Source: Bosea sp. F3-2 (GTDB taxonomy: Bacteria > Pseudomonadota > Alphaproteobacteria > Rhizobiales > Beijerinckiaceae). Taken from it: a stretch of 64,000 nucleotides of DNA. A model generated the notes under the pieces. That model was given only the letters and a program-made list of their open reading frames with translations, was not told the DNA's origin and did no database searches. The stretch's first letter is position 1. Each line of letters begins with the position of its first letter. Below are positions 15,355 to 23,385 of the stretch, in pieces. The stretch is from the NCBI RefSeq assembly GCF_008253865.1, contig NZ_CP042331.1, positions 5,731,501 through 5,795,500 on the forward strand, given 5' to 3'. Made by a program: the position numbers and the translations under genes.

Positions 15355-17163
15355 ATGGCCCCCTTGCTGCATCTGCGCGACGTCGCGCTCACTTTCGGCG
15401 GACAGCCGCTGCTCGAAGCCGCCGAGATCGCGGTCTCGGCCGGCGAGCGCGTCTGCCTGGTCGGCCGCAACGGCTCGGGCAAGTCGACCCTGCTCAAGAT
15501 TGCGGCGGGCCTCGTCGAGCCCGACCATGCCGAGCGCTTCGTCCAGCCCGGCGCGACCATCCGTTACCTGCCGCAGGAGCCGGACTTCACCGGCTTCGAT
15601 ACGGCACTCGCCTATGTCGAGGCAGGCTTGGGACCCGGCGACGACGCCTATCGCGCCCAATATCTGCTGACCGAGCTCGGTCTGACCGGGCGAGAGAACC
15701 CGGCCTCGATGTCGGGCGGCGAAGGGCGTCGGGCAGCGCTGGCGCGTGTGCTGGCGCCTGAGCCCGACATCCTGCTGCTCGACGAGCCGACCAACCATCT
15801 CGACCTGCCGGTGATCGAATGGCTGGAGCAGGAATTGAAGTCGCTGCGTTCGGCCATGGTGCTGATCAGCCACGACCGGCGCTTCCTGACCTCGTTGTCG
15901 CGCGCGACGATCTGGCTCGATCGCGGCGTCACGCGGCGGATGGAGAAGGGTTTTGGCGACTTCGAAGCCTGGCGCGACGAGGTGCTGGAGCAGGAGGAGC
16001 TGGAGCGCCACAAGCTCGATCGCAAGATCGCGCGGGAGGAGGACTGGCTGCGCTATGGCGTCAGCGCCCGGCGCACCCGCAACCAGCGCCGCCTCGGCGA
16101 ACTCCACGCGCTACGCGAGCAACGCCGCACGGCCCGGGCCGCGACCGGCCAAGTCCGGCTTGAGGCTTCCGAGGCGCAGACCTCCGGCAAGCTCGTCATC
16201 GAGGCAGTCAACGTCGCCAAGGCCTATGGCACGAACATGATCGTCAAGAACCTGTCGCTCCGGGTGGCGCGCGGCGACCGGATCGGCATCGTCGGTCCGA
16301 ACGGCGCCGGCAAGACGACGCTGATCAACCTGCTGACTGGCGCGCTCGCGTCCGACAGCGGTACGGTCAAGCTCGGCACGGCGCTGGAGATGGTGACGCT
16401 CGATCAGGGCCGCGAAAGCCTCGACCCGGCGACGCCGCTCGGCGATGCACTGACCGGCGGCGGCTCGGATCAGGTCATGGTCGGCGGCCAGCCGCGCCAT
16501 GTCGTCTCCTATATGAAGGACTTCCTGTTCCAGCCGATCCAGCGCGGCACGCCGGTCGGCGCGCTCTCGGGCGGAGAGCGCGGGCGGCTGATGCTGGCCC
16601 GCGCCTTGGCGAAGCCGTCGAACCTGCTCGTGCTGGACGAGCCGACCAACGACCTCGATCTCGAAACGCTCGATCTGCTGCAGGAATTGTTGGCCGACTA
16701 TCAGGGCACGGTGCTGCTGGTCAGCCATGACCGCGACTTCATCGACCGGGTCGTCTCGGCCGTGCTGATCTCGGATGGCGACGGCGTCTGGACCGAGTTT
16801 GCCGGCGGCTATTCCGACATGCTGGCTCAGCGCGGTCGTGGTGTCGGCGCGAAGCTACGTGTGGTGGAGAAGGCGCCAGCGGCGCCGAAGACTGCGAGCG
16901 CCCCCGTGCAGGCCGCGCCGGCGCCCAGGCGCAAGCTCTCCTTCAACGAGAAGCATGCGCTCGAAACGCTGCCGAAGAAGATCGAGGCGTTGCAGGCCGA
17001 GGCCGCGAAGCTCAACACCGCCGTGGCGGGCGATCTTTACACGCGCGATCCCAAGCTTTTCGCCAAGGCGACGGCGCGGCTGGAAGAGGTGTCGCGCGAG
17101 ATCGGCGATGCCGAGGAGCGCTGGCTGGAGCTGGAGATGCTGCGGGAAGAGATTGGCGCCTGA
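15355..17163 (+). CDS. ABC-F family ATPase (Uup-like)
   Basis: A 602-residue soluble protein with two ABC ATPase domains and no membrane segment, the arrangement of ABC-F translation factors. The first domain has GRNGSGKST (about residues 37-45), the signature SGGEGRRAALAR and DEPTNHLD. The second has GPNGAGKTT, LSGGERGRLMLARAL and DEPTNDLD. The linker between them is charged and helical. A C-terminal extension of about 70 residues (from FNEKHALETLPKKIEALQ) is predicted coiled coil, as in Uup. Such proteins act on ribosomes or on DNA branch intermediates. It is a single gene, followed directly by repeat B2. Confidence 0.92.
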   Translation: MAPLLHLRDVALTFGGQPLLEAAEIAVSAGERVCLVGRNGSGKSTLLKIAAGLVEPDHAERFVQPGATIRYLPQEPDFTGFDTALAYVEAGLGPGDDAYRAQYLLTELGLTGRENPASMSGGEGRRAALARVLAPEPDILLLDEPTNHLDLPVIEWLEQELKSLRSAMVLISHDRRFLTSLSRATIWLDRGVTRRMEKGFGDFEAWRDEVLEQEELERHKLDRKIAREEDWLRYGVSARRTRNQRRLGELHALREQRRTARAATGQVRLEASEAQTSGKLVIEAVNVAKAYGTNMIVKNLSLRVARGDRIGIVGPNGAGKTTLINLLTGALASDSGTVKLGTALEMVTLDQGRESLDPATPLGDALTGGGSDQVMVGGQPRHVVSYMKDFLFQPIQRGTPVGALSGGERGRLMLARALAKPSNLLVLDEPTNDLDLETLDLLQELLADYQGTVLLVSHDRDFIDRVVSAVLISDGDGVWTEFAGGYSDMLAQRGRGVGAKLRVVEKAPAAPKTASAPVQAAPAPRRKLSFNEKHALETLPKKIEALQAEAAKLNTAVAGDLYTRDPKLFAKATARLEEVSREIGDAEERWLELEMLREEIGA

Positions 17164-17168
17164 ACCTC

Positions 17169-17266
17169 GCCGTCATGCTCGGGCTTGACCCGAGCATCTC
17201 GGAAACCAGTGCCATCCCGTCACGAGATTCTCGGATAGGCGCTTCGCTTCGCCCGAGAATGACGGC
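17169..17266. repeat. Repeat family B, copy B2
   Basis: Same palindrome as B1: outer arms GCCGTCATGCTCGGG and CCCGAGAATGACGGC, internal CTCGGG-CTTGA-CCCGAG. It begins 5 bp after the ABC-F stop codon and ends 100 bp before the SDR start, so it may serve as a 3' hairpin for the former. Confidence 0.85.
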
Positions 17267-17366
17267 GAGCCATTCGATTTCCGTATCCGCCTTAGCGCAA
17301 AAGCGCATTTACCGACTCGCTCAATCGTTTCAAACATCGTGGCAAGCGAGACCACGAGGAACGACC

Positions 17367-18113
17367 ATGAGACTCAAAGGCAAGACGGCGCTGGTGACCG
17401 GCGCGGCGCAGGGCTTCGGTTTCGGCATCGCCGAGACCTTCGTGCGCGAAGGCGCGCGCGTTGCGGTGCTGGACATCAACGGCGACAAGGCCAAGGAAGC
17501 CGCGAAGGCGATCGGCCGCAAGGCCTTCGCCGTGACCTGCGATGTCGGCAAGGCCAAGAGCGTCGACAAGGCGGTCGAGAAGGTCATCGCCAAGTTCGGG
17601 CGGCTCGACATCGTCGTCAACAATGCCGGCACCACCCATCGCAACAAGCCGATGACCGAGGTGACCGAGGAAGAGTTCGACCGGATCTTCGCCGTCAATG
17701 TGAAGTCGATCTATCTGATGGCGCGGGCGACCGTGCCGCATTTCCGCGAACATGGCGGCGGCGTCATCCTCAACATCGGCTCGACGGCGGGCCTGCGTCC
17801 GCGTCCGGGCCTGACCTGGTACAATGGCTCGAAGGGCGCGGCGAACCTGATCTCGCAGTCGATGGCGGTCGAGCTCGCGCCGGACAAGATCCGCGTCAAC
17901 GCCATCGCGCCGGTCGCCGGCGAGACGCCGTTGCTCGCCACCTTCATGGGCGAGGATACGCCCGAGCGGCGCAAGGCCTTCACCTCCACCATCCCGTGGG
18001 GCCGCTTCTCGACGCCGCAGGACATCGCCAATGCGGCGCTGTTCCTGTGCTCGGACGAGGCCGACATGGTGACGGGGTCGGTGCTGGCCGTCGACGGCGG
18101 ACGCTGCGTTTGA
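17367..18113 (+). CDS. SDR-family oxidoreductase (FabG-like)
   Basis: A 248-residue classical short-chain dehydrogenase. It has the cofactor loop TGAAQGFGFGIAE (residues 12-24), an Asp at the end of beta-2 (VLDIN, suggesting NAD(H) preference), NNAG, the catalytic Ser in NIGSTAG, and the Y-x3-K motif in WYNGSKGA. The C-terminal VTGSVLAVDGGRCV is typical. The substrate is unknown; relatives are annotated as 3-oxoacyl-ACP reductase or glucose dehydrogenase. The ATG at 17367 (MRLKGKTALV) follows an ACGAGGA ribosome binding site. It is a single gene between repeats B2 and A2. Confidence 0.9.
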   Translation: MRLKGKTALVTGAAQGFGFGIAETFVREGARVAVLDINGDKAKEAAKAIGRKAFAVTCDVGKAKSVDKAVEKVIAKFGRLDIVVNNAGTTHRNKPMTEVTEEEFDRIFAVNVKSIYLMARATVPHFREHGGGVILNIGSTAGLRPRPGLTWYNGSKGAANLISQSMAVELAPDKIRVNAIAPVAGETPLLATFMGEDTPERRKAFTSTIPWGRFSTPQDIANAALFLCSDEADMVTGSVLAVDGGRCV

Positions 18114-18116
18114 GCT

Positions 18117-18221
18117 ATAGCATCGGACCGAAAAGTGGAATCCGCCTTTCGGAAAAATCAGATGCAATAACAAATAGATAGATCACCGTTGCTGTGTCCG
18201 CTAGGACGCACGGCGATCTAT
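18117..18221. repeat. Repeat family A, copy A2 (hairpin order reversed)
   Basis: Here the GCATCGGACCGAAAAG hairpin comes first (18120 onward, right arm partly decayed), followed by hairpin 1 with arms AGATCACCG and CGGCGATCT ending near 18220. It fills the gap between the convergent SDR and DUF805 genes. Confidence 0.8.
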
Positions 18222-18227
18222 GGGGCG

Positions 18228-18866
18228 CTACTTCTGGCCGCGCCGGCCGAACTCGGTTCGCTGGCGCGTCGCTGGGGTTTGCCGTGCCGTTCCGAGAAAG
18301 CCCTGGGACTGGGCCGGGGCAGGCGTGGCGGGAAGCGGCTTCTTGCCGGCGATCGCCTGCTCCATGGCCAGCGACAGTTGCGCATTGCTGGCCGTCGAGC
18401 CGCGGTCGTCCGGGATGTTGCGGGCGAAGGATGGCGCGGTGCTTCCCTGGCCTGCGCCCGGCGCCGGGCTTGCGAACAGCAGATAGAGCCACATGCCGGT
18501 CAGCAGGAGATAAAGCAGGCCGGCATATCCCAAGCTGCTTACCGGATCGTCGAATGTACGGGCGGCGACCAGCGTCTGCACCTGAAGGGCCAGCGTCAGG
18601 CAGATGCCGATGATGTAGATGCCGATGAAGAGCTCGCCGCCGCCGGCGTCGCGACTGCGGCGCATGGCGAAGCTGATGCGCATGAAGGCAAAAAACGCGC
18701 TCACCAGAAATACTGTCGCTGCCAGCCGGTAGCGGCCGGGTCCCGACGGGCCGATGAAGGCCTCATGCTGGATCGCGATGCAGATCAGCAGCACCACCGT
18801 CTCGATGATGCCGACAAGGCACGACCTGACGAAGAACTGGCTTCTGCCGAGGGTTCCGGAAAACAT
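18228..18866 (-). CDS. DUF805-like membrane protein
   Basis: A 212-residue protein. It opens with FSGTLGRSQFFVRS, resembling the DUF805 start, followed by four hydrophobic segments up to about residue 135 and a MRRSRDAGGGEL loop matching the R-x-HD-x-G region of that family. The C-terminal 75 residues are polar, Pro/Gly/Ser-rich and probably disordered in the cytoplasm. Function unknown. It is flanked on both sides by copies of repeat A. Confidence 0.7.
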   Translation of the reverse strand: MFSGTLGRSQFFVRSCLVGIIETVVLLICIAIQHEAFIGPSGPGRYRLAATVFLVSAFFAFMRISFAMRRSRDAGGGELFIGIYIIGICLTLALQVQTLVAARTFDDPVSSLGYAGLLYLLLTGMWLYLLFASPAPGAGQGSTAPSFARNIPDDRGSTASNAQLSLAMEQAIAGKKPLPATPAPAQSQGFLGTARQTPATRQRTEFGRRGQK

Positions 18867-18934
18867 CTGCGCCTCCTTCCCTTACGAGAGCATAGGAAGC
18901 CCGCGTGAAGAGCGGGTAAATGGCCGCAGATGCC

Positions 18935-19037
18935 TAGATCACCGCGCGCCCGATAGGATGCGGTAACGGTGATCTATGTATTTGTTATCGCTTCTGATTT
19001 TTCCGAAAACTGGGTGCCCTTTTTCGATCTGATGCTA
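18935..19037. repeat. Repeat family A, copy A3
   Basis: Hairpin 1 has arms TAGATCACCG (18935-18944) and CGGTGATCTA (ending 18976). Compared with A1 the G:C pair is replaced by A:T on both arms. The spacer ATTTGTTATCG is shared with A4. Hairpin 2 (18991-19037) is decayed. Lies between the DUF805 gene and the metallophosphoesterase stop. Confidence 0.85.
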
Positions 19038-19054
19038 TGGTAACGTGGGGTTTG

Positions 19055-19948
19055 TCAGGTCGGCTTTGTGTGAAGCGCGATTTCCTGGCGGAGGATGACC
19101 GTGCCGTCGGGCTCGAAGCCGCGCTGCTCGAGCGTGATCCGAGGGGCTGTCGCGTCACCTGCGATGTGGAACAGATGCCATGCGCCGAGCTCGCCATGGC
19201 CGCGCGGGCCGAGCGAGGCTGAGGGCACGCCGACGATGGGAACGTCGTGGGCGGGGCCGGGGCGCCAGGCCAGCGAGAAGCTGTGATTATGGCCGTGGAT
19301 GATCAGGTCGGCGCCCTTGCGCCTCAGCATGGTCTCGAAAGCGGCGGCATCGACCAGTTCGCGGCCGCGTTTCGCGCCGCCGACATAGGGTGGGTGGTGG
19401 ATCAGCACGACGCGGATGAGACGCTCGTCGCGGGCGCGGTCGAGCAGTGCGGCGATGCGCTCCATCTGCTCGCTGCCGATGCGGCCCGTCGCCATCAGCG
19501 GCAAGGTCGGAACGCCGCTGTTGACGCCGATCAGCGCGACCGGGCCGCGGCGGCGGTACCAGGGATAGCCGGCGCGGCCCTCATCGTTGGCGCACCAAGG
19601 GGCTAGCAGCCCTGCGAGGGGCTTCAGCGAGGAGCGCGCATAGGCGTCGTGATTACCCGGCACGAAGCTGACCGTCTCGCGCGGCCCGAGCGTGTCCAGG
19701 AAGGCGAGGGCGGTCTTGAATTCGTCGGGCAGGCCGATATGCGCGACATCGCCGGTGCAGGCGACATGGTCCGGCTGCTGCGCGTGAATGTCGGCGACGA
19801 TGCGCGCCAGGACATCCATGTCATGGGCATGCCGGCGCTTGCGACGCCAGTTGACGTAACCGGTCGCGCGCTTGCCCAGAAGCTGATGCAGCGAAAACCC
19901 GGCGAGCGGGCCGAGATGCGGGTCCGACAGATGCGCGAGCTTGAACAC
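19055..19948 (-). CDS. Metallophosphoesterase
   Basis: A 297-residue calcineurin-like phosphoesterase with all five blocks of the dinuclear metal site: SDPHLG (residues 8-13), TGDVAHIG, GNHDAY, HHPP and GHNHSF. No signal peptide or membrane helix, so it is cytoplasmic. Relatives include cyclic-nucleotide phosphodiesterases and UDP-diacylglucosamine hydrolase-like enzymes; the substrate cannot be assigned. It is bracketed by repeats A3 (3' side) and A4 (5' side). Confidence 0.9.
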   Translation of the reverse strand: MFKLAHLSDPHLGPLAGFSLHQLLGKRATGYVNWRRKRRHAHDMDVLARIVADIHAQQPDHVACTGDVAHIGLPDEFKTALAFLDTLGPRETVSFVPGNHDAYARSSLKPLAGLLAPWCANDEGRAGYPWYRRRGPVALIGVNSGVPTLPLMATGRIGSEQMERIAALLDRARDERLIRVVLIHHPPYVGGAKRGRELVDAAAFETMLRRKGADLIIHGHNHSFSLAWRPGPAHDVPIVGVPSASLGPRGHGELGAWHLFHIAGDATAPRITLEQRGFEPDGTVILRQEIALHTKPT

Positions 19949-19993
19949 GCTCCAGCGCTTGCCCTTCCCGCCCGCCGTCAGTCAAGCGCGCCT

Positions 19994-20094
19994 TAGATCG
20001 CCGCGCGTCCTATCGGACGCGGTAACGGTGATCTATGTGATTGTTATCGCATCGGATTGTTCCGAAAAGTGGATTCCACTTTTCGGTCCGATGC
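19994..20094. repeat. Repeat family A, copy A4
   Basis: A well-kept copy. Hairpin 1 has arms TAGATCGCCG (from 19994) and CGGTGATCTA (to 20035), one G-T wobble. Hairpin 2 runs from GCATCGGA at 20049 to TCCGATGC at 20094, with GAAAAGTGG / CCACTTTTC inside. It lies 45 bp upstream of the metallophosphoesterase start. Confidence 0.9.
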
Positions 20095-20129
20095 TATGAC
20101 GCGTCTGGACTGACGGGATGCGGAAAGCT

Positions 20130-20246
20130 TCAGTTGGCGGCGCCGGTCAGTTCCGACACGATACGGGAATCGGTCAGGGTCACGGCGGGCTTCCAGACAT
20201 AGGCCGGCTTGGCCTTCAGGTAAGAGACGATGAACGAGAGCAACAT
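20130..20246 (-). CDS. Possible small protein (38 residues)
   Basis: A short open frame that begins MLLSFIVSYLKAKPAYVWKP and ends ELTGAAN before TGA. An AGGA sequence lies about 9 nt upstream of the ATG. The N-terminal 10 residues are hydrophobic and the remainder polar, so it could be a small membrane-associated peptide. It sits alone in a 430-bp gap between repeat A4 and the Nudix gene. I do not recognise a family. Length makes chance possible, but the ribosome binding site and isolated position favour a real gene. Confidence 0.45.
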   Translation of the reverse strand: MLLSFIVSYLKAKPAYVWKPAVTLTDSRIVSELTGAAN

Positions 20247-20382
20247 GTTGGTAGTTCCTAGCGGATGCGGCGGCTGTGTGGTCCTTATTTGGGGCGCGTT
20301 TGTGACGGGGCAAGCGACGTGGTTGACGGTTCGTCATGCGTTTTTTGCATAGACAATTGCCGCGGTCTTGAGAGTCGTTCCG

Positions 20383-20892
20383 ATGCAATCGCCGGCACCC
20401 CAGGCCTCGACCGATACGGAAATGCCGCGGACGCTCCGGCATCGGCTGCTCACGGCATTGCTGCATGTCTATTTCCGGCTTTCTCGCAGCATGACGTTCG
20501 GCGTGCGCGCAGCAGTGCTCAATGACCGCGGCGAGGTCTTCCTGGTCCGGCACGGCTATATCCCCGGCTGGTATCTGCCGGGCGGCGGTGTCGAGGTTGG
20601 CGAGACGATGTGGGACGCCCTGGAGCGGGAGCTCGCGGAAGAGGGCAACATCGCGATCACGGGGCCGGCGTCGCTGCACGGCATCTTTTTCAACCGTCAG
20701 ATTTCGCGGCGCGATCATGTCGCGCTCTTCGTCATCCGCTCCTTTACGGTCGAAGGCATCAGGCGGCCGGACCGCGAGATCGCCGAGGCCGGCTTCTTCC
20801 CGCTGGATCGTCTGCCGGAAGGGACGACACCAGCCACGAGGCGACGGCTGGAGGAGATCACCGCCGGAAATCCCCCCGCCGCGAACTGGTGA
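20383..20892 (+). CDS. Nudix hydrolase
   Basis: A 169-residue Nudix protein. The Nudix box starts GGGVEVGETMWDAL and continues ERELAEEGNI; the EE and G are adjacent, a one-residue-shorter form of the consensus that I believe occurs in related alphaproteobacterial proteins. The preceding WYLPGG and the HGYIPG segments are typical of the fold. It hydrolyses a nucleoside diphosphate linked to another group; the substrate is unknown. ATG at 20383 is used; a later ATG at 20422 (MPRTLRHRL) or an upstream TTG at 20368 are alternatives. Single gene. Confidence 0.82.
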   Translation: MQSPAPQASTDTEMPRTLRHRLLTALLHVYFRLSRSMTFGVRAAVLNDRGEVFLVRHGYIPGWYLPGGGVEVGETMWDALERELAEEGNIAITGPASLHGIFFNRQISRRDHVALFVIRSFTVEGIRRPDREIAEAGFFPLDRLPEGTTPATRRRLEEITAGNPPAANW

Positions 20893-20905
20893 TGCCGCCT
20901 AGGGG

Positions 20906-22429
20906 TCAGTCGGAGCCTTTCGCCAGCTTGCCGAAATCGGCATCGAGCTTCGCCAGCGCCGTCGCGATCTTCGCGCGCTTTTCCTTGATCCAGGCATCCT
21001 GCTGGTCGAGGCGCTGCTTCGCCTCGGTCAGCATCCGGTCCATCTCGGTTGGTTGCGGTCCGCCTAAGGTGACGCGGCTTTTTACGATCGCGACGGGGTC
21101 CAGCGTCGCGCGGAACTCCGTCTCGCTCATCGGCAGCTCGGCTGCCGGAAGTCCCATCTCCGTTACCGCCTTGCGATAGATCGCCTGCGCCTGCGCATAG
21201 GGGAAATCGGTTGGCTTGATGTTGTTGAGCTTGGCATAGTCGACGACCTCGGAGGCGAAGTGGTGCCCGGCGCGGAAGGGCAGCTTGTATTTGCGCATCA
21301 GCACGTCCGCGAGCTCCTGCGAGGCAGTCCAGTCGCTGTTGAGCTCCTCCAGAGCGCGGTCAGGGTCGATGGCCAGCGCCTTGAGGATGCGGTCGAGCCC
21401 CTGCAATGCCTTGGCGGCGCCGTCGATCATGGCGCTGTTGGCCTTGGCATCCTTGGCGTCGGGCATGCCGGGCGGGATGTTGTGCGCCTTGAAGACGGGT
21501 CCCATCGCCAACGACAGCACGGCCGAGGCGTCCTCGCGTGTGCCGTTCAGCAGGCCGGGGTTGCGCTTCTGCGGCATGGCGCTGGAGACATAGGTGTTGC
21601 CGCCGCCTTCGCGCAGCAGGATCCACGGCCGCGACTGCGCATATTGCGTCATCAAATCCTCGATGAAGCCGCCGACATGGAGGGCGATGCCGGTGACGAT
21701 CCCGCCGGCCTCGACCGGCAGGTCGGCGGCGGCGATCTGCGAGGCGTCGTAGGCGTTGTCGACGAGAGCCGCGAAGCCGAGATAATCAGCCATGCGCTGG
21801 CGATCGAGCGGCCAGCTCGTGCCGTTGAGCACGGTCGTGCCCATCGGAGAGCGGTCGACGCGGGCGTAGGTTTCGCGGATGCGCTGGGCGTCGCGGTCGA
21901 GGCCCGCCGCGAGACCGAGGAGATAGTGGCCGTAGCTGTTGGGCTGGGCGGCGACGCCGTTGGTGTAGTTGGGCACGACGGTCTCGCGATGCGTGGCGGC
22001 GAGTTCCACCATCGTCCGCGTCGTCCGGTTGAGCTGGTCGGCCAGTGCCAGCAGGCGGTCGCGCATGATCGCGGCGCGATAGGTCGCATGCATGTCCTGG
22101 CTGGAGCGCCCGGCATGGATCAGCGTGACCTCGACGCCGGCTTCCCTGATCATCAGCGGCTCGAAGGTGATGACGGTCGAAGGGCGCCTGGCGCCGGGCT
22201 GGTTGCCGGCCTCGATGACCTTGGCGATGCCTTGCGCCAGCTTCGGCGCCAGCGCGCGGTCAAGCAGCCCTTGCTCGGTGTTGATGACCGTGCTCGCCTT
22301 GTTGATCTCGCCGAGCCAGAAGAACTCGTCCCTCACGGGCTCCTTCGGTGGCGTCTGCTGCTGAGCGTGGGCGGGGAGCACGCTCGCCGCCAGGAGCAGG
22401 GCAGCGGCGCGCAGCGGAGATCGGGACAT
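20906..22429 (-). CDS. Exported argininosuccinate lyase / fumarase superfamily protein
   Basis: A 507-residue protein with a clear signal peptide (residues 1-22, ending AHA). The rest follows argininosuccinate lyase: GRSSQDMHAT (family GRSRNDQ), NSYGHYLLGLA (family GHH region) and the superfamily signature SSAMPQKRNPG containing the catalytic Ser loop. The family's GYTHLQ block, which contains the catalytic-base His, reads NYTNGVAAQP here, so the base appears lost. Superfamily enzymes are normally cytoplasmic; a periplasmic location implies a different substrate. A good GGAGGAAACC ribosome binding region precedes the ATG. The C-terminal 50 residues are highly charged and helical. Single gene, divergent from the GNAT gene. 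Confidence 0.8.
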   Translation of the reverse strand: MSRSPLRAAALLLAASVLPAHAQQQTPPKEPVRDEFFWLGEINKASTVINTEQGLLDRALAPKLAQGIAKVIEAGNQPGARRPSTVITFEPLMIREAGVEVTLIHAGRSSQDMHATYRAAIMRDRLLALADQLNRTTRTMVELAATHRETVVPNYTNGVAAQPNSYGHYLLGLAAGLDRDAQRIRETYARVDRSPMGTTVLNGTSWPLDRQRMADYLGFAALVDNAYDASQIAAADLPVEAGGIVTGIALHVGGFIEDLMTQYAQSRPWILLREGGGNTYVSSAMPQKRNPGLLNGTREDASAVLSLAMGPVFKAHNIPPGMPDAKDAKANSAMIDGAAKALQGLDRILKALAIDPDRALEELNSDWTASQELADVLMRKYKLPFRAGHHFASEVVDYAKLNNIKPTDFPYAQAQAIYRKAVTEMGLPAAELPMSETEFRATLDPVAIVKSRVTLGGPQPTEMDRMLTEAKQRLDQQDAWIKEKRAKIATALAKLDADFGKLAKGSD

Positions 22430-22726
22430 CGGTTTCCTCCGTTTCGACAGGCGGCGCCTTCATCGCGCCCGGCGCCGCCTCGCAGCGGCGGGCCCCCGTT
22501 CCAGGTCGCGAGTTGAGACCAATCCATCAAGCTCGACAAGCAGCCGCTACAGCGACGCAAGACGGATGGACGCCGCTTGGAAGCTCTGCTAGAGGCGCTG
22601 CCATGACGATCGGGCACAAGCTGCGAGACCTGCGACGACCGGCGCGCTGAATGCGCCTGCCCGGCATTGCGCCCATACGCGCCTGCCTTCGCTTAGCCGA
22701 TCCGCTTCCCGCCTTGCGTACTCGTC

Positions 22727-23227
22727 ATGACATCTCTGCCGCTGACCATCCGCCACGAATTGCCCGTGGACGCCGCCGCCATCGAGCGCCTGCATGAGCG
22801 CGCCTTCGGCCCCGGCCGCTTCGCCCGCACCGCTTTCCGCCTGCGCGAGGGCGTGCCGCCCGATCCGGAGCTCTCCTTCGCCGCGCATGTCGGCACCTTC
22901 CTCGTCGGTTCGGTGAAAGTCACGCCCGTCCTCGCCGGCGGCCACAAGGCGCTGATGCTCGGGCCGCTGACGGTCGATCCCGCCTTCGACGGCAGGGGCA
23001 TCGGGGCCGCGCTGATGAACCGCTCGATCGAGGCCGCGCGCGAGGCCGGCCACGATCTGATCATGCTGGTCGGCGACGCGCCCTACTATGCGCGTTTCGG
23101 CTTCAAGGTGCTGCCGCCGGGCCAGCTCGTTCTGCCGGGCCCGGCCGATCCGGCGCGCTTCCTGGCGCTGGAACTGGTCGAGGGCGTCCTGAAGGAACGC
23201 CGCGGGGCGGTGATGGCGATCCGGTAA
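22727..23227 (+). CDS. GNAT-family N-acetyltransferase
   Basis: A 166-residue GNAT protein of the YhbS type. The acetyl-CoA pyrophosphate loop reads FDGRGIGAAL (Q/R-x-x-G-x-G/A) at about residues 89-98, and the following helix and YYARFGF beta-bulge segment are standard. The acceptor is not predictable. It is divergent from the exported lyase-like gene, separated by a 297-bp gap in which I see no gene or strong hairpin, and is followed by repeat D1. Confidence 0.85.
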   Translation: MTSLPLTIRHELPVDAAAIERLHERAFGPGRFARTAFRLREGVPPDPELSFAAHVGTFLVGSVKVTPVLAGGHKALMLGPLTVDPAFDGRGIGAALMNRSIEAAREAGHDLIMLVGDAPYYARFGFKVLPPGQLVLPGPADPARFLALELVEGVLKERRGAVMAIR

Positions 23228-23244
23228 GGAAGGACGGGGCCTGT

Positions 23245-23384
23245 CCCCTCTCCCCTTGCGGGAGCGGGTTAGGGTGAGGGGTCTCTCGACGCCGATCACG
23301 AGCCGGATATCGACTTGCGAAGACCTGCGCGACCCCTCATCCGGCCCTTCGGGCCACCTTCTCCCGCAAGGGGAGAAGGAAAGG
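23245..23384. repeat. Repeat family D, copy D1 (about 140 bp, hairpin at each end)
   Basis: Starts with CCCCTCTCCCCTTGCGGGAG and ends with the perfect hairpin CCTTCTCCC-GCAAG-GGGAGAAGG (23357-23379). An inner stem GGCCC-TTC-GGGCC is at 23343-23355. It lies between the convergent GNAT and membrane-protein genes. The unit is found again, inverted and enlarged, at 60841-61118, where both end loops carry an insertion. Confidence 0.85.
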
Positions 23385-23385
23385 G

